Shown in pieces: positions 1 through 9,064 of a stretch of 64,000 nucleotides of DNA. The stretch's first letter is position 1. Each line of letters opens with the position of its first letter. The position numbers and the translations under genes are program-made. The notes below the pieces were generated by a model. That model was not told the origin of the DNA. It saw only the letters and a list, made by a program, of their open reading frames with translations, and ran no database searches. Origin of the DNA: Actinomyces viscosus (GTDB lineage Bacteria; Actinomycetota; Actinomycetes; Actinomycetales; Actinomycetaceae); the NCBI RefSeq assembly GCF_900637975.1, contig NZ_LR134477.1, positions 1,426,001-1,490,000 on the forward strand, in the 5' to 3' direction.

Positions 1-1212
<1,212 letters not shown>

Positions 1213-1385
1213 AGTTTCCTCCAGATTCGTCATCGGTCCCCGTGCCCGGGCGGGCCCTGCGCCAGCCTACGGGCTGAGGCGGCAGGTGCACCCAGCACAT
1301 GGCGGCGTGTCCAGTCCGCAATATGCCATGTTGAGCACCACGCTGCCAGCGTTTGTGCGTTTGATTTTCACCGGCTGCACGGTCA

Positions 1386-1414
1386 GCGCTCCCGCCGGAA
1401 GCCGGCGGGAGCGC
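1386..1414. terminator. Stem-loop between clpP2 and clpX
   Basis: Perfect 13-bp GC-rich stem (1386-1398 pairs with 1402-1414) with a 3-nt loop, in the 266-nt gap after clpP2 on the minus strand. There is no clear U-run, so it may be a weak terminator or an mRNA-stabilising hairpin that separates clpP1P2 from clpX expression. Confidence 0.55.
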
Positions 1415-1478
1415 CTTACGCGGTCTCAACGCGGTCTCGATACAGTCTCAGGTACCCTGCGACCGCCTCGCCCGAGGC

Positions 1479-2153
1479 TCAGGAGGAGTGCGGGGAGGCC
1501 GGTGTCTTGCGCGAGGTGAGCACCTGGTCCACGATCCCGTAGTCCTTGGCTGCCGCGGCCGTGAGGATCTTGTCCCGCTCGAGGTCGGCGTGGATCTTCT
1601 CGCGGTCCTGACCGGTGTGCGACGCCAGCGTGTCCTCCAGCCAGGAGCGCATGCGGTCGATCTCGTCGGCGACGATCTCGATGTCGCTGGCCTGCCCCTG
1701 CATCCCCTCCATGGCGGGCTGGTGGATGAGGACGCGCGCGTTGGGCAGGGCCAGACGCTTGCCCGGGCTGCCGGCGGCGAGGAGCACGGCGGCGGCGGAG
1801 GCGGCCTGTCCCAGGCAGACGGTCTGCACCTGCGGCTTGATGTACTGCATGGTGTCGTAGATGGCCGTCAGCGCCGTGAAGGATCCGCCGGGGCTGTTGA
1901 TGTACATGGTGATGAGGCCGTCGGGGTCCTGGGACTCCAGGACCAGAAGCTGGGCCATGATGTCGTCGGCCGAGGCGTCGTCGACCTGGACGCCCATGAA
2001 GACGATGCGGTCCTCGAAGAGCTTGGCGTAGGGGTCCTGGCGCTTGAAGCCGTAGGCGGTGCGCTCCTCGAACTGGGGCAGCACGTAGCGGGCCTGCGGC
2101 ATGGCGCCGGCCTGACGGGCGACGGCCTCGAAGTAGGGACGGGTCGAGGACAT
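1479..2153 (-). CDS. clpP2: ATP-dependent Clp protease proteolytic subunit ClpP2
   Basis: Serine protease subunit (224 aa) of the ClpXP/ClpCP chamber. The catalytic serine is Ser119 in GQAASAAA, the catalytic histidine His144 in VLIHQP, and the YINSPGG oligomerisation strand is present. Start ATG 2153 gives [10 protein letters not shown] and is preceded by GGAGA; longer in-frame readings run into clpP1 and have no homology-like sequence. It starts one nucleotide after the clpP1 stop, so the two are translationally coupled. Paired ClpP1/ClpP2 forming a mixed tetradecamer is typical of actinobacteria. Its N-terminal extension of about 30 residues before the conserved core is longer than in the E. 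coli-type enzyme. Confidence 0.95.
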   Translation of the reverse strand: MSSTRPYFEAVARQAGAMPQARYVLPQFEERTAYGFKRQDPYAKLFEDRIVFMGVQVDDASADDIMAQLLVLESQDPDGLITMYINSPGGSFTALTAIYDTMQYIKPQVQTVCLGQAASAAAVLLAAGSPGKRLALPNARVLIHQPAMEGMQGQASDIEIVADEIDRMRSWLEDTLASHTGQDREKIHADLERDKILTAAAAKDYGIVDQVLTSRKTPASPHSS

Positions 2154-2154
2154 G

Positions 2155-2793
2155 TCAGTTGTCTCCGTTCTGCTTGCCGATCTCCCGGCTGGAGCGCACG
2201 ATGTGGTCGACGAAGCCGTACTCGAGGGCCTCCTGGGCCGAGAACCAGTGGTCACGGTCGGAGTCGGCGATGATCTCCTCCACCGTGTGACCGGTGTTGG
2301 CCGCCGTGATCTCCGCGAGCTCCTGCTTCATCTTGATGATGAGGTCGGCGTTGATGCGGATGTCTGTGGCCGAGCCCCCGGCACCGCCAGAGGGCTGGTG
2401 CATGAGCACCCGGGCGTGGGGGGTGAGGTAGCGCTTGCCCTTGGCGCCGGCCGACAGCAGGTGCTGCCCCATGGAGGCGGCGAGCCCCGTGGCCACGGTG
2501 GCGACATCGGGCTGGACGTACTGCATGGTGTCGTAGATGGCCATGCCCGCGGTGACTGAGCCGCCGGGGCTGTTGATGTAGAGGTAGATGTCCCGCTCAG
2601 GGTCCTCGGCGGCCAGCAGCAGCATCTGGGCGCAGATGGCGTTGGCGTTGTCGTCACGCACCTCGGAACCGAGCCAGATGATGCGCTCCTTGAGGAGGCG
2701 GTTGTAGATGGAGTCGGTCAGCCCCAAGCCTGCACCGTTGGCGTCGGCTGCCTGGGGCGGGGCGACCGCAGCGGGTGTATAGAGCTCGCTCAC
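2155..2793 (-). CDS. clpP1: ATP-dependent Clp protease proteolytic subunit ClpP1
   Basis: First ClpP subunit of the pair, 212 aa. Catalytic Ser107 lies in GLAASMG and His132 in VLMHQP. Its core is about half identical by eye to clpP2, with the shared YINSPGGS and MAIYDTMQY segments. GTG 2793 is chosen as start because GAGAGGA lies 7 nt upstream and the longer in-frame readings up to 3033 are low-complexity Gly/Arg-rich sequence. The gene leads a clpP1-clpP2(-clpX) transcript. In many bacteria tig lies directly upstream of clpP; here tig is 6.3 kb away with plus-strand genes between, suggesting insertion of a cassette. Confidence 0.95.
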   Translation of the reverse strand: MSELYTPAAVAPPQAADANGAGLGLTDSIYNRLLKERIIWLGSEVRDDNANAICAQMLLLAAEDPERDIYLYINSPGGSVTAGMAIYDTMQYVQPDVATVATGLAASMGQHLLSAGAKGKRYLTPHARVLMHQPSGGAGGSATDIRINADLIIKMKQELAEITAANTGHTVEEIIADSDRDHWFSAQEALEYGFVDHIVRSSREIGKQNGDN

Positions 2794-3112
2794 GTCAGTC
2801 CTCTCATGTTCGGTATCGCCAACGCTAACGCGGCCCGCCCATCCACTATGCCCGCCATGACGCCCTTTTCGCCCACGGCGCAGGTGCGGGCCCCGAGCCC
2901 GACCCCGGCCCGCGGCAGCCCTGGGCCGAGGCCCCACCCCCCGACGCCGAGCACCGACGACCGCTCGCCCCACACCCTCAGGAGGGGCATCCAAAACATG
3001 ACCAACCCCACATCTTCTTGTTATAACAAACATATACGATAGTCTTCCATTACCTATTTATGCGGATGCGGCCCGTGCGCCCCGGCGGCACGCGGACCAA
3101 GGAGGACGAACC
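2794..3112. other. Divergent intergenic region clpP1 / methyltransferase operon
   Basis: The 319 nt hold the control regions of two divergent transcripts and no convincing gene. The clpP1-proximal half is C-rich; TTCGC-N5-GCG at 2868-2880 faintly resembles the ClgR box known to control clp genes in actinobacteria, but the match is too loose to call. The last 100 nt are distinctly AT-rich and contain the palindrome at 3018-3029 followed by TATACGAT at 3033-3040, a possible -10 region for the plus-strand operon. The ribosome site GGAGG lies at 3101-3105. Confidence 0.5.
3018..3029. promoter_or_regulatory. Perfect 12-bp palindrome, probable operator of the methyltransferase/ABC/cupin operon
   Basis: TTGTTATAACAA is a perfect palindrome 84 nt before the first gene and just upstream of TATACGAT. 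The layout TTGT-N4-ACAA recalls half-sites of Crp/Fnr-family regulators, and the 12-bp dyad also suits other dimeric repressors. No regulator gene lies beside it, so the binding protein is unknown. Confidence 0.45.
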
Positions 3113-4102
3113 GTGGAAGCGCATCAGCCACCGAAGCCGGAGGCGGCATCGACCGCCTCCCCCGCCGGATCCCCTTCGGAGCGCGGAACCAGGCAAGGAC
3201 CCGAGGCGCAGCGCATGCAGGGGCACTGGCTGCTGGCCACGCTCGGCAAGAGAGTTCTGCGCCCGGGCGGAATAGGTCTGACCCGGCGTCTGCTGGAGGC
3301 CGCCGAGCCGACGTCGGCCGATCGCGTCGTCGAGCTGGGCCCCGGTGTTGGCAGGACCGCCGAGATCCTCCTGGCGGCGCGTCCCACCTCCTACAAGGGC
3401 GTGGACCCCAATCCCGAGGGTCGCGAGCAGGTCGCGGACGTCCTTGCCACCCACGGCCAGCGGACCGAGGCCGAGTACGTCGTGGCGGACGCCGCCGAGA
3501 CCGGCCTGCCCGACGACAGCGCGGACCTCGTCGTCGGCGAGGCGATGCTGACGATCCAGTCCGACGACCACAAGCGCGAGATCATCGCGGAGGTCGCTCG
3601 CATCCTGGCGCCGGGCGGCCGCTACGCGATCCATGAGCTGGCCCTGCGCGCGGACCGCTCCCCCGAGGAACTCGAGGAGATCCGCAGAAGCATCTCCCGC
3701 ACGATCAAGGTCGGAGCCCGACCCCTGACCGAGCCGGCCTGGGAGGAGCTGCTGCGTGAGGCGGGGCTCGAGGTGACCTGGACCGGCACCGCCTCGATGA
3801 GCCTGCTCGAGCCCTCGCGCATCGTCGAGGACGAGGGAGTCCTGGGCGCTCTGCGATTCTGGCGCGCCGTGCGGAGCACCCCAGGGGCGCGAGAGAGGGT
3901 CAACGCCATGCGGCAGAGCTTCCGCCTCCAGGGTGAGGCCCTGTGCGCCATCGGCATGGTCGCCCGCAAGCCCGGCTCCCCCGCAGCGAAGCCCGGGGAG
4001 AACCACGCTGATAACCATGCAGAGAGCACCGTGACGGACCAGGAGCCCGACGCGGCCGAGGCGGCCAAGGGCGCCCCTGACCGCGAGGCTTCCGCTTCAT
4101 GA
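3113..4102 (+). CDS. Class I SAM-dependent methyltransferase
   Basis: Predicted soluble methyltransferase of 329 aa. The SAM-binding glycine motif VVELGPGVG lies near residue 70, followed by the acidic strand end GVDPNP, the motif-II region VVADAAETGLP, and the ILAPGGRY strand. The first 30 and last 40 residues are low-complexity and probably disordered. The GTG start at 3113 has GGAGG 7 nt upstream. Its stop overlaps the next start by 4 nt (ATGA), so it is translated with the ABC ATPase. Being co-translated with an SsuABC-like transporter and a cupin suggests it modifies the imported compound or acts in its assimilation. The substrate is not recognisable; no Rossmann motif of a named small-molecule methyltransferase family stands out. 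Confidence 0.8.
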   Translation: MEAHQPPKPEAASTASPAGSPSERGTRQGPEAQRMQGHWLLATLGKRVLRPGGIGLTRRLLEAAEPTSADRVVELGPGVGRTAEILLAARPTSYKGVDPNPEGREQVADVLATHGQRTEAEYVVADAAETGLPDDSADLVVGEAMLTIQSDDHKREIIAEVARILAPGGRYAIHELALRADRSPEELEEIRRSISRTIKVGARPLTEPAWEELLREAGLEVTWTGTASMSLLEPSRIVEDEGVLGALRFWRAVRSTPGARERVNAMRQSFRLQGEALCAIGMVARKPGSPAAKPGENHADNHAESTVTDQEPDAAEAAKGAPDREASAS

Positions 4103-4773
4103 CGGGCACTGCGGCAACCACCCCGGCCCTTGAGGGCCGGGCGGCGCAGCGCGATGAGGGCCGCGGCGAGCTCAGGCTCGAGCGCGTGACGATGATCCGC
4201 CGGGGCCTGACCCTGGTGAAGGACCTGTCCGTCACGGTCGGCCCCGGGCAGACCCTGGCAGTCACCGGTGCCTCCGGCGCCGGAAAGACGACACTGCTGC
4301 GGGCGATCTCGGGCCTGTCGGGCACGGACGCCGGCACCGTCTCCCGCCCCGACGGCCGCCTGTCCCAGGTCTTCCAGGAGCCGCGGCTCATGCCCTGGTA
4401 CTCGGCGCACCGCAACATCTCCCTGGTCGTGGGCGGCCCGACGCCGGACCTGACAGCCGTCCAGTGGCTTGAGCGGGTGGGACTCGCCTCGGCCGGCCAC
4501 CTCCCGCCGGCCCGTCTGTCCGGCGGCATGCGCCAGCGGGTGTCCATCGCCCGGGCACTGTCCACGCAACCGGCCCTGCTCCTGGTGGACGAGCCCTTCT
4601 CCGCCCTGGACCGCCCCCTGGCCACCGCGCTGCGGGCCGACCTCATCGCCCTGCTCGCCGACCAGGACGTCGTCACCGTCTGGGTCACCCACGACCCCGA
4701 CGAGGCCGAGGAGGTCTCCCACCTCCACCTCCGGCTCGACGGCCCACCGGGAACCTGGCACCTGTCCGCCTGA
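4099..4773 (+). CDS. ABC transporter ATP-binding protein, SsuB/TauB-like
   Basis: Cytoplasmic ATPase of an importer, 224 aa. Walker A GASGAGKTT near residue 57, Q-loop in VFQEPRLMPW, signature LSGGMRQR, Walker B LLLVDEPFSALD and switch histidine in VTHDPDEA are all intact. The EPRLMPW form of the Q-loop and the short size are typical of the nitrate/sulfonate/taurine/thiamine-precursor class. ATG at 4099 overlaps the methyltransferase stop. The substrate-binding protein starts 123 nt after its end and the permease follows, so this is a complete importer. Substrate is not predictable from the ATPase. Confidence 0.88.
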   Translation: MTGTAATTPALEGRAAQRDEGRGELRLERVTMIRRGLTLVKDLSVTVGPGQTLAVTGASGAGKTTLLRAISGLSGTDAGTVSRPDGRLSQVFQEPRLMPWYSAHRNISLVVGGPTPDLTAVQWLERVGLASAGHLPPARLSGGMRQRVSIARALSTQPALLLVDEPFSALDRPLATALRADLIALLADQDVVTVWVTHDPDEAEEVSHLHLRLDGPPGTWHLSA

Positions 4774-4896
4774 GCCTCGGAGACCGGCAGCAGGCGCCCT
4801 GGAACCTTCCGAGCCCTTCGCATGCCCCCTCTTTTCTCCCACAACCCCTCCTACATCCTCACCCTCACCCATCTCGACCACGAAGGACCCGGCACC

Positions 4897-5991
4897 TTGA
4901 CCACCACCACGACCAGCCGCAGCAACTCACGCGCCGACACCGCACGCGCCCTGGCAGTACCGATCGGGCGTCGTTCCCTCATGACCATGGCCGGACTCGG
5001 CCTCTTGTCGCCGGCGCTCCTGTCGGCCTGCTCATCGCGCTCGGGCAAGGCCTCCTCCAGCGGGACGGGCGGGCATATCGACACCCTGCGCGTGCACGTT
5101 CCCACCACCCTGGCCTACATGGCGCCGATGACGCTGTTCGGCCAGCAGGGCAAGCTGGCTCCGACGATCGGCAGGGCCACGGTGGAGAACTGGTCGAGCA
5201 TCGACGTGATGAGGACGCTGCTCATGCAGAAGCAGACGGACCTGGCCGCCACCCCGTCCTACGCGGCGGCGAACCTGTTCAACAAGGGCGTCCCGCTGCG
5301 CCTGGTGGCGATGCAGGTGTGGGGCATGCTCTACGTCGTCGGCCCGGAGGGCTCGTCGGCGCAGGGTCTCGAGGCCCTGCGCGGCAAGACCGTGGCCGTG
5401 CCCATGCCGAACAACATGCCGGACCTCGTCTTCCGCTATCTGCTCGGGCAGAAGGGCTGGGACACGGACAAGGACCTGACGATCCAGAGCTACACCGATG
5501 GTCAGGAGGCCCTGTCCAACCTTCTGGCGGGCAACGCCGAGTTCGCGGTCCTTCCGGAGCATCCCGCCAGCGTCAGCCTGGCCAGGGCCAAGCAGCAGGG
5601 CAAGGTCCTGGAGCGGACGGCCGACCTCCAGCAGATCTGGTCCGAGGTGACCGGTGGGGAGGCGAAGTTCCCCATGGCCGGGCTCGTCATGCCGCAGGAG
5701 ATCACGGACTCCAGCTCTCAGGCGGTCGGGGCGGTCCTCAACGAGGTGGAGGCCTGCATCGCGGCCACCAACGCAGCCTGCGAGGAGACCGTCAGCGCCA
5801 TCTCCCAGCGGACTGAGGTTCCTGCACCGATCGTCACCGAGGTGATCCCCCGCCTCCAGCTGAACCTGGTCCCCGCGGCCCAGGCCAAGGACCAGCTGGT
5901 CGACTTCTACACCCGGCTGTCCACCATCAACCCGGACATCGTCGGCGGCAGGATGCCGGCCGACGACTTCTACCTGAAAGACCCTCGGTGA
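4897..5991 (+). CDS. ABC transporter substrate-binding lipoprotein, SsuA/NMT1-like
   Basis: Extracellular solute-binding lipoprotein of about 364 aa. A twin arginine in GRRSLMTMAGLGLL precedes a hydrophobic run and the lipobox LLSAC, so export may be by the Tat route with lipid attachment at that Cys. The mature part has the periplasmic-binding type II fold signs of the SsuA/ThiY class (VRTLLMQKQTDLAA-like region, then LRGKTVAVPMPNN). I place the start at TTG 4897, because GAAGGA lies about 10 nt upstream; an ATG at 4822 is in frame but adds a Ser/Pro/His stretch without a ribosome site. Its 3' end overlaps the permease start. The ligand is unknown; no sulfonate- or nitrate-specific motif can be assigned by eye. 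Confidence 0.82.
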   Translation: MTTTTTSRSNSRADTARALAVPIGRRSLMTMAGLGLLSPALLSACSSRSGKASSSGTGGHIDTLRVHVPTTLAYMAPMTLFGQQGKLAPTIGRATVENWSSIDVMRTLLMQKQTDLAATPSYAAANLFNKGVPLRLVAMQVWGMLYVVGPEGSSAQGLEALRGKTVAVPMPNNMPDLVFRYLLGQKGWDTDKDLTIQSYTDGQEALSNLLAGNAEFAVLPEHPASVSLARAKQQGKVLERTADLQQIWSEVTGGEAKFPMAGLVMPQEITDSSSQAVGAVLNEVEACIAATNAACEETVSAISQRTEVPAPIVTEVIPRLQLNLVPAAQAKDQLVDFYTRLSTINPDIVGGRMPADDFYLKDPR

Positions 5992-6770
5992 CCCCGGACC
6001 GGCCTTCCGCCCTCGCACGCTGGCGCGCCCGGTTCCTGTGGTGGGCCGGCATTGGCCTGGCGATCCTCATCTGGCACTGGGCCGCTCTGGACCAGCCCGA
6101 GTACGCGCTCCCCGGCCCGGAGGCGACCTGGCGCGCCTTCCTGGGACTCATCGACGACGGCGACCTGGGCTGGACGCTGTGGCTGACTCTCTCCAGAGCC
6201 GTCGTCGGCCTGGGGCTGTCCTGCCTCATCGGCATCCCGACGGGCTGGGCGCTGGGCACCTGGACCTGGCTGCGCGAGCTGCTGGACTCCTGGGTGCAGG
6301 TCCTCATGGCGGTACCACCGATCGTGCTCGTCGTGGTCGGGATGATCTGGCTCGGCCCGACTGCGGGAGTCGTCATCCTGGTCGTCACCCTGGTCACCCT
6401 GCCGCTGCTGGTGGCCTCCATGCGCGACGCGGTCCTCAACGTCGACGGCGATCTGCTGGAGATGGCGACGGTCTTCTCCAAGTCCCGTCCGTGGACGATC
6501 CGCCGAGTGATTCTGCCTGCGGTCGCACCGCCGGTACTGTCTGCCGTGACGGTCGCCGTCGGGCAGTCCGTGAGGGTGACGGTCATGGCAGAGCTCCTGA
6601 GCACCCCGACGGGGCTCGGCGCGGAGGTCCAGCAGGCGCGCACCAACCTGGAGACTGCCGACGTCTTCGCCCTGTCCGTCATCATGGCCGCACTAACGCT
6701 CATGCTTGAGCTGTGCGTCCTGCGTCCATTGCGTCGTCGCCTCATGGCACGCTCATCCCAGCCCTCGTAG
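5988..6770 (+). CDS. ABC transporter permease, SsuC/TauC-like
   Basis: Integral membrane subunit of the importer, 260 aa, with about six hydrophobic helices. The binding-protein-dependent transport loop near residue 155 (LEMATVFSKSRPWTIRRVILP) contains the coupling helix that contacts the ATPase. GTG at 5988 overlaps the preceding stop by 4 nt (GTGA), showing translational coupling. Together with the ATPase and lipoprotein it completes the transporter. The cupin gene follows after 58 nt, so all five genes read as one transcript. Confidence 0.87.
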   Translation: MTPDRPSALARWRARFLWWAGIGLAILIWHWAALDQPEYALPGPEATWRAFLGLIDDGDLGWTLWLTLSRAVVGLGLSCLIGIPTGWALGTWTWLRELLDSWVQVLMAVPPIVLVVVGMIWLGPTAGVVILVVTLVTLPLLVASMRDAVLNVDGDLLEMATVFSKSRPWTIRRVILPAVAPPVLSAVTVAVGQSVRVTVMAELLSTPTGLGAEVQQARTNLETADVFALSVIMAALTLMLELCVLRPLRRRLMARSSQPS

Positions 6771-6828
6771 CCCACACGCTCTCACCAACCGTCACCCATC
6801 CGTCATCAACCACACCGAAGGAGCCCAG

Positions 6829-7197
6829 ATGTCCCCCTCTTCGACCACCCCGTCCACCGAGTCCCTGTTCCGGCTCGGCCTCAACGACGCCCTCCCGATC
6901 TCCGACGAGGCCACGACCTCACGAGTCGTCGTCAACAACGACATCCTTCGCACCGTCGTCTTCACCTTCGACGCCGGTCAGGCCCTCACCGAGCACGCCT
7001 CTCCTCGCGCCGTGGTGGTCACGCTGCTGGAGGGCGAGATGGACTTCTCCATCGGCGAGCGCACCGAGCGAATGAGCACCGGGGACGTCATCTACCTGGC
7101 CCCCAACGACCGCCACGCCCTGACGGCCGTGACACCGTGCCGCATGCAGCTGGTGATGGTCGACGTCGACGAGATCAAGGCGACGGCCGTGAAGTGA
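6829..7197 (+). CDS. Cupin-domain protein
   Basis: Small beta-barrel protein of 122 aa. The cupin motif 1 region reads LTEHASPRAVVVTLLEGEMDF and motif 2 reads GDVIYLAPNDRHAL, giving candidate metal ligands at the His of EHAS, the Glu of LEGE and the His of NDRHA. Start ATG 6829 has AAGGAG 7 nt upstream. It is the last gene of the methyltransferase/ABC operon and is followed by a strong stem-loop. Cupins of this size are sensors, isomerases or dioxygenases, so it may process or bind the imported ligand. Function cannot be set more precisely. Confidence 0.83.
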   Translation: MSPSSTTPSTESLFRLGLNDALPISDEATTSRVVVNNDILRTVVFTFDAGQALTEHASPRAVVVTLLEGEMDFSIGERTERMSTGDVIYLAPNDRHALTAVTPCRMQLVMVDVDEIKATAVK

Positions 7198-7260
7198 GGC
7201 GGTGCGCAGCGCCTCGGCCGTCAATGAGTCCGCCGACCCGGCGGAGCGGCAGCGGCCAGA

Positions 7261-7301
7261 TGGGCGGGGTACGGAGCGCTGAGCCCTCCGTACCCCGCCC
7301 A
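7261..7301 (+). terminator. Stem-loop terminator after the cupin operon
   Basis: Perfect 16-bp stem (7261-7276 with 7286-7301) and a 9-nt loop, 63 nt after the cupin stop. The following TTCCTGT is only weakly U-rich, but position and stem strength fit the end of the five-gene operon. Confidence 0.7.
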
Positions 7302-7773
7302 TTCCTGTGGGATCCGCAAAACTAGAAGTATGTCAGGGTGCGTTGTAGGAGCAGTGGGATTCCTCTCGACCACGAGCATCACGCGCGGTATCACGCCTCA
7401 CGCACATCTTCAGGCAGAAGAGGGCGGTCAGGCGACTCACGCTCCCTTGTAGGAAAACTAAACCTTCCGTAGGCTAGGTTGTGGGTGCCCGAGATCTTGA
7501 CGTGACTCGCTTCCCACACCGTGGCACATGCCGGGCGGGCGTGGCACTATCGATTTTATCCACCCAGAGAACAACAGAGAACTCCACGAGGGCCTGCATG
7601 TCTGACGATCCCATCCCTCACTTCTCTGCTCAACCAGTCTACCACATTCTTTTACTCTTCAATAATCCCACTCCCTCCCGATCGTCACGCCTTCCGCCTG
7701 CCGCACCACCCAGTAAGGGGTTACCAGTGTCCAGCACGCCCGCACAATTCCATGCACCAGAGAGGACCGCCGA
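7302..7773. other. Long leader / intergenic region before the glycosyltransferase gene
   Basis: About 470 nt, less GC-rich than its surroundings. A possible promoter TTGTAG-17-TAGGCT lies at 7447-7475. A short reading frame 7598-7777 (59 codons, GAGG 6 nt before its ATG) overlaps the glycosyltransferase start by 4 nt (ATGA) and could be a coupled leader ORF, but its codon use is not convincing. I see no RNA element I can name. Confidence 0.35.
7447..7475 (+). promoter_or_regulatory. Candidate promoter for the glycosyltransferase gene
   Basis: TTGTAG and TAGGCT spaced by 17 nt match the actinobacterial housekeeping pattern (TTGNNN, TANNNT). It would give a 5' leader of about 290 nt. Confidence 0.3.
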
Positions 7774-8907
7774 ATGATCGTCATCACCCTGCTGGTGGGA
7801 ATCCTATTCTGGATCGGAATTGACATATGGGCCGGTGTTACCTCGAAGTGGTACAAGGCGGTAAAGCTGGATCCCAGCATCAGCTCGGAGGACTTCAGTG
7901 TCCTCGTGCCGATCTACGGCAACGTCAAGTACCTCCAGAACGCGGACTACCTGCATCCCTACGGTGATCGGGTGGTACTGTGCACGACCTCCGGGGAGTC
8001 GGAGGAGTTCTATCGAGACCTCGAGGACATCGCCATTCGCTACGGATTCCGGATCTTCCGAAGCGAGTACGTTCCCCGCAAGGTGGGACGCAAGCGGAGC
8101 ACCTCCGGCATCACCAGGGACACCGTGGTCCGAGACGCGCTGCTGGCCGCCCCGCTCAACTCCTACACCGTCTGCCTTGACGCCGACACCACGGCTCAGG
8201 AGCCGTTGACCCAGATCATCGGTGCCCTGGTGTCCACCAGGGCGGACTTCGCCTCGGTCACCATCGTGCCCCAGAAGAAGGGGCCCTTCATCGTCCAGAT
8301 GCAGCGCCACGAGTACGTCGTCTCCATGCGCGCCCGCAGAATCATGCCCTGGCTGCTCAGCGGCGCCCTTCACATCGGCAAGACCGACGTCATGCGCCAG
8401 ATCATGGCCCGCCACTCCCTGTTCTTCCAGGGCAACGACATCGAGTCCGGCATTATCGGGGACGCCCTGGGATACAAGGCGGTCCACATTCTTGCCCACG
8501 TCAACACCAATGCCCCTGACACGCTGTACGCCTGGTGGCGCCAGCGAATTGCGTGGAGCGGCGGATCCTTCCGGCTTTTCATCATCAACTTCAGGTTCGT
8601 CTTCCAGCACCCCTTCCTGTGGCTGTACAGCGGCATCGTCGTGATCAGTATGTTCATCCTCAGATGGATCGCTGTTGTCACTCCCGGTTGGACGCTCCTG
8701 CTCGCACTGTTCATCTACTACGCCGCGATCGTGTGGCTTCACTGGGACCACGGGAACAAGTGGCTCATCTTCCAGCCCTTCTACTGCCTCTTCGTCAGTC
8801 TCATCGTGGTTCCCATCGGGGTGGTGTACTACTTCAAGATGGCGATTCCCGAGCGCAATTTCGGAGTCATTCGTCCCAAGCGCAAGGAGCTGGTGACCGC
8901 CGGCTGA
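7774..8907 (+). CDS. Membrane-bound family 2 glycosyltransferase
   Basis: Processive-type membrane glycosyltransferase of 377 aa, related in outline to NodC/hyaluronan/cellulose synthases. There is one N-terminal membrane helix, a cytosolic GT-A domain, then about three to four C-terminal helices (residues 280-360). The nucleotide-sugar site is seen in the DADTT motif near residue 132 and the acceptor region GNDIESG near residue 220. The usual QxxRW product-binding motif appears as QRIAW, with Ala in place of Arg. ATG 7774 has GAGAGGA about 8 nt upstream. It stands alone, with a long leader and a shared terminator with tig. It likely makes a cell-surface polysaccharide; the sugar is unknown. 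Confidence 0.78.
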   Translation: MIVITLLVGILFWIGIDIWAGVTSKWYKAVKLDPSISSEDFSVLVPIYGNVKYLQNADYLHPYGDRVVLCTTSGESEEFYRDLEDIAIRYGFRIFRSEYVPRKVGRKRSTSGITRDTVVRDALLAAPLNSYTVCLDADTTAQEPLTQIIGALVSTRADFASVTIVPQKKGPFIVQMQRHEYVVSMRARRIMPWLLSGALHIGKTDVMRQIMARHSLFFQGNDIESGIIGDALGYKAVHILAHVNTNAPDTLYAWWRQRIAWSGGSFRLFIINFRFVFQHPFLWLYSGIVVISMFILRWIAVVTPGWTLLLALFIYYAAIVWLHWDHGNKWLIFQPFYCLFVSLIVVPIGVVYYFKMAIPERNFGVIRPKRKELVTAG

Positions 8908-8952
8908 TTCTCCGGCAGCTGCGCCGGATCAGCACGGCGCGGTCACAGACAC

Positions 8953-8998
8953 AAAAAAGTCGGTGGGCCCACCTCCTTGAGGAGGTGGGCCCACCGAC
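8953..8998. terminator. Bidirectional terminator between glycosyltransferase gene and tig
   Basis: An 18-bp perfect stem (8959-8976 with 8981-8998), loop TTGA, preceded by AAAAAA at 8953-8958. The A-run becomes a U-run for minus-strand transcripts, so this is a classical intrinsic terminator for tig and also lies after the convergent glycosyltransferase gene. Confidence 0.85.
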
Positions 8999-9064
8999 GT
9001 CCTACAGCTTCCGACCGGAGCAGGACGGCCTCTCCGTCCGCTCTCCGGTCAGCTCACTACGAGC

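Noticed and set aside
2868..2880. ClgR box upstream of clpP1
   Set aside because: Only half-sites match loosely; not enough to list as an operator.
2155..3033. Longer clpP1 reading to 3033
   Set aside because: The extra 80 residues are Gly/Arg-rich without conservation; GTG 2793 has a good ribosome site.
7598..7777. 59-codon ORF before the glycosyltransferase gene as a definite gene
   Set aside because: It overlaps the next start neatly, but codon use is poor and no family is recognisable. Kept only as a possibility.
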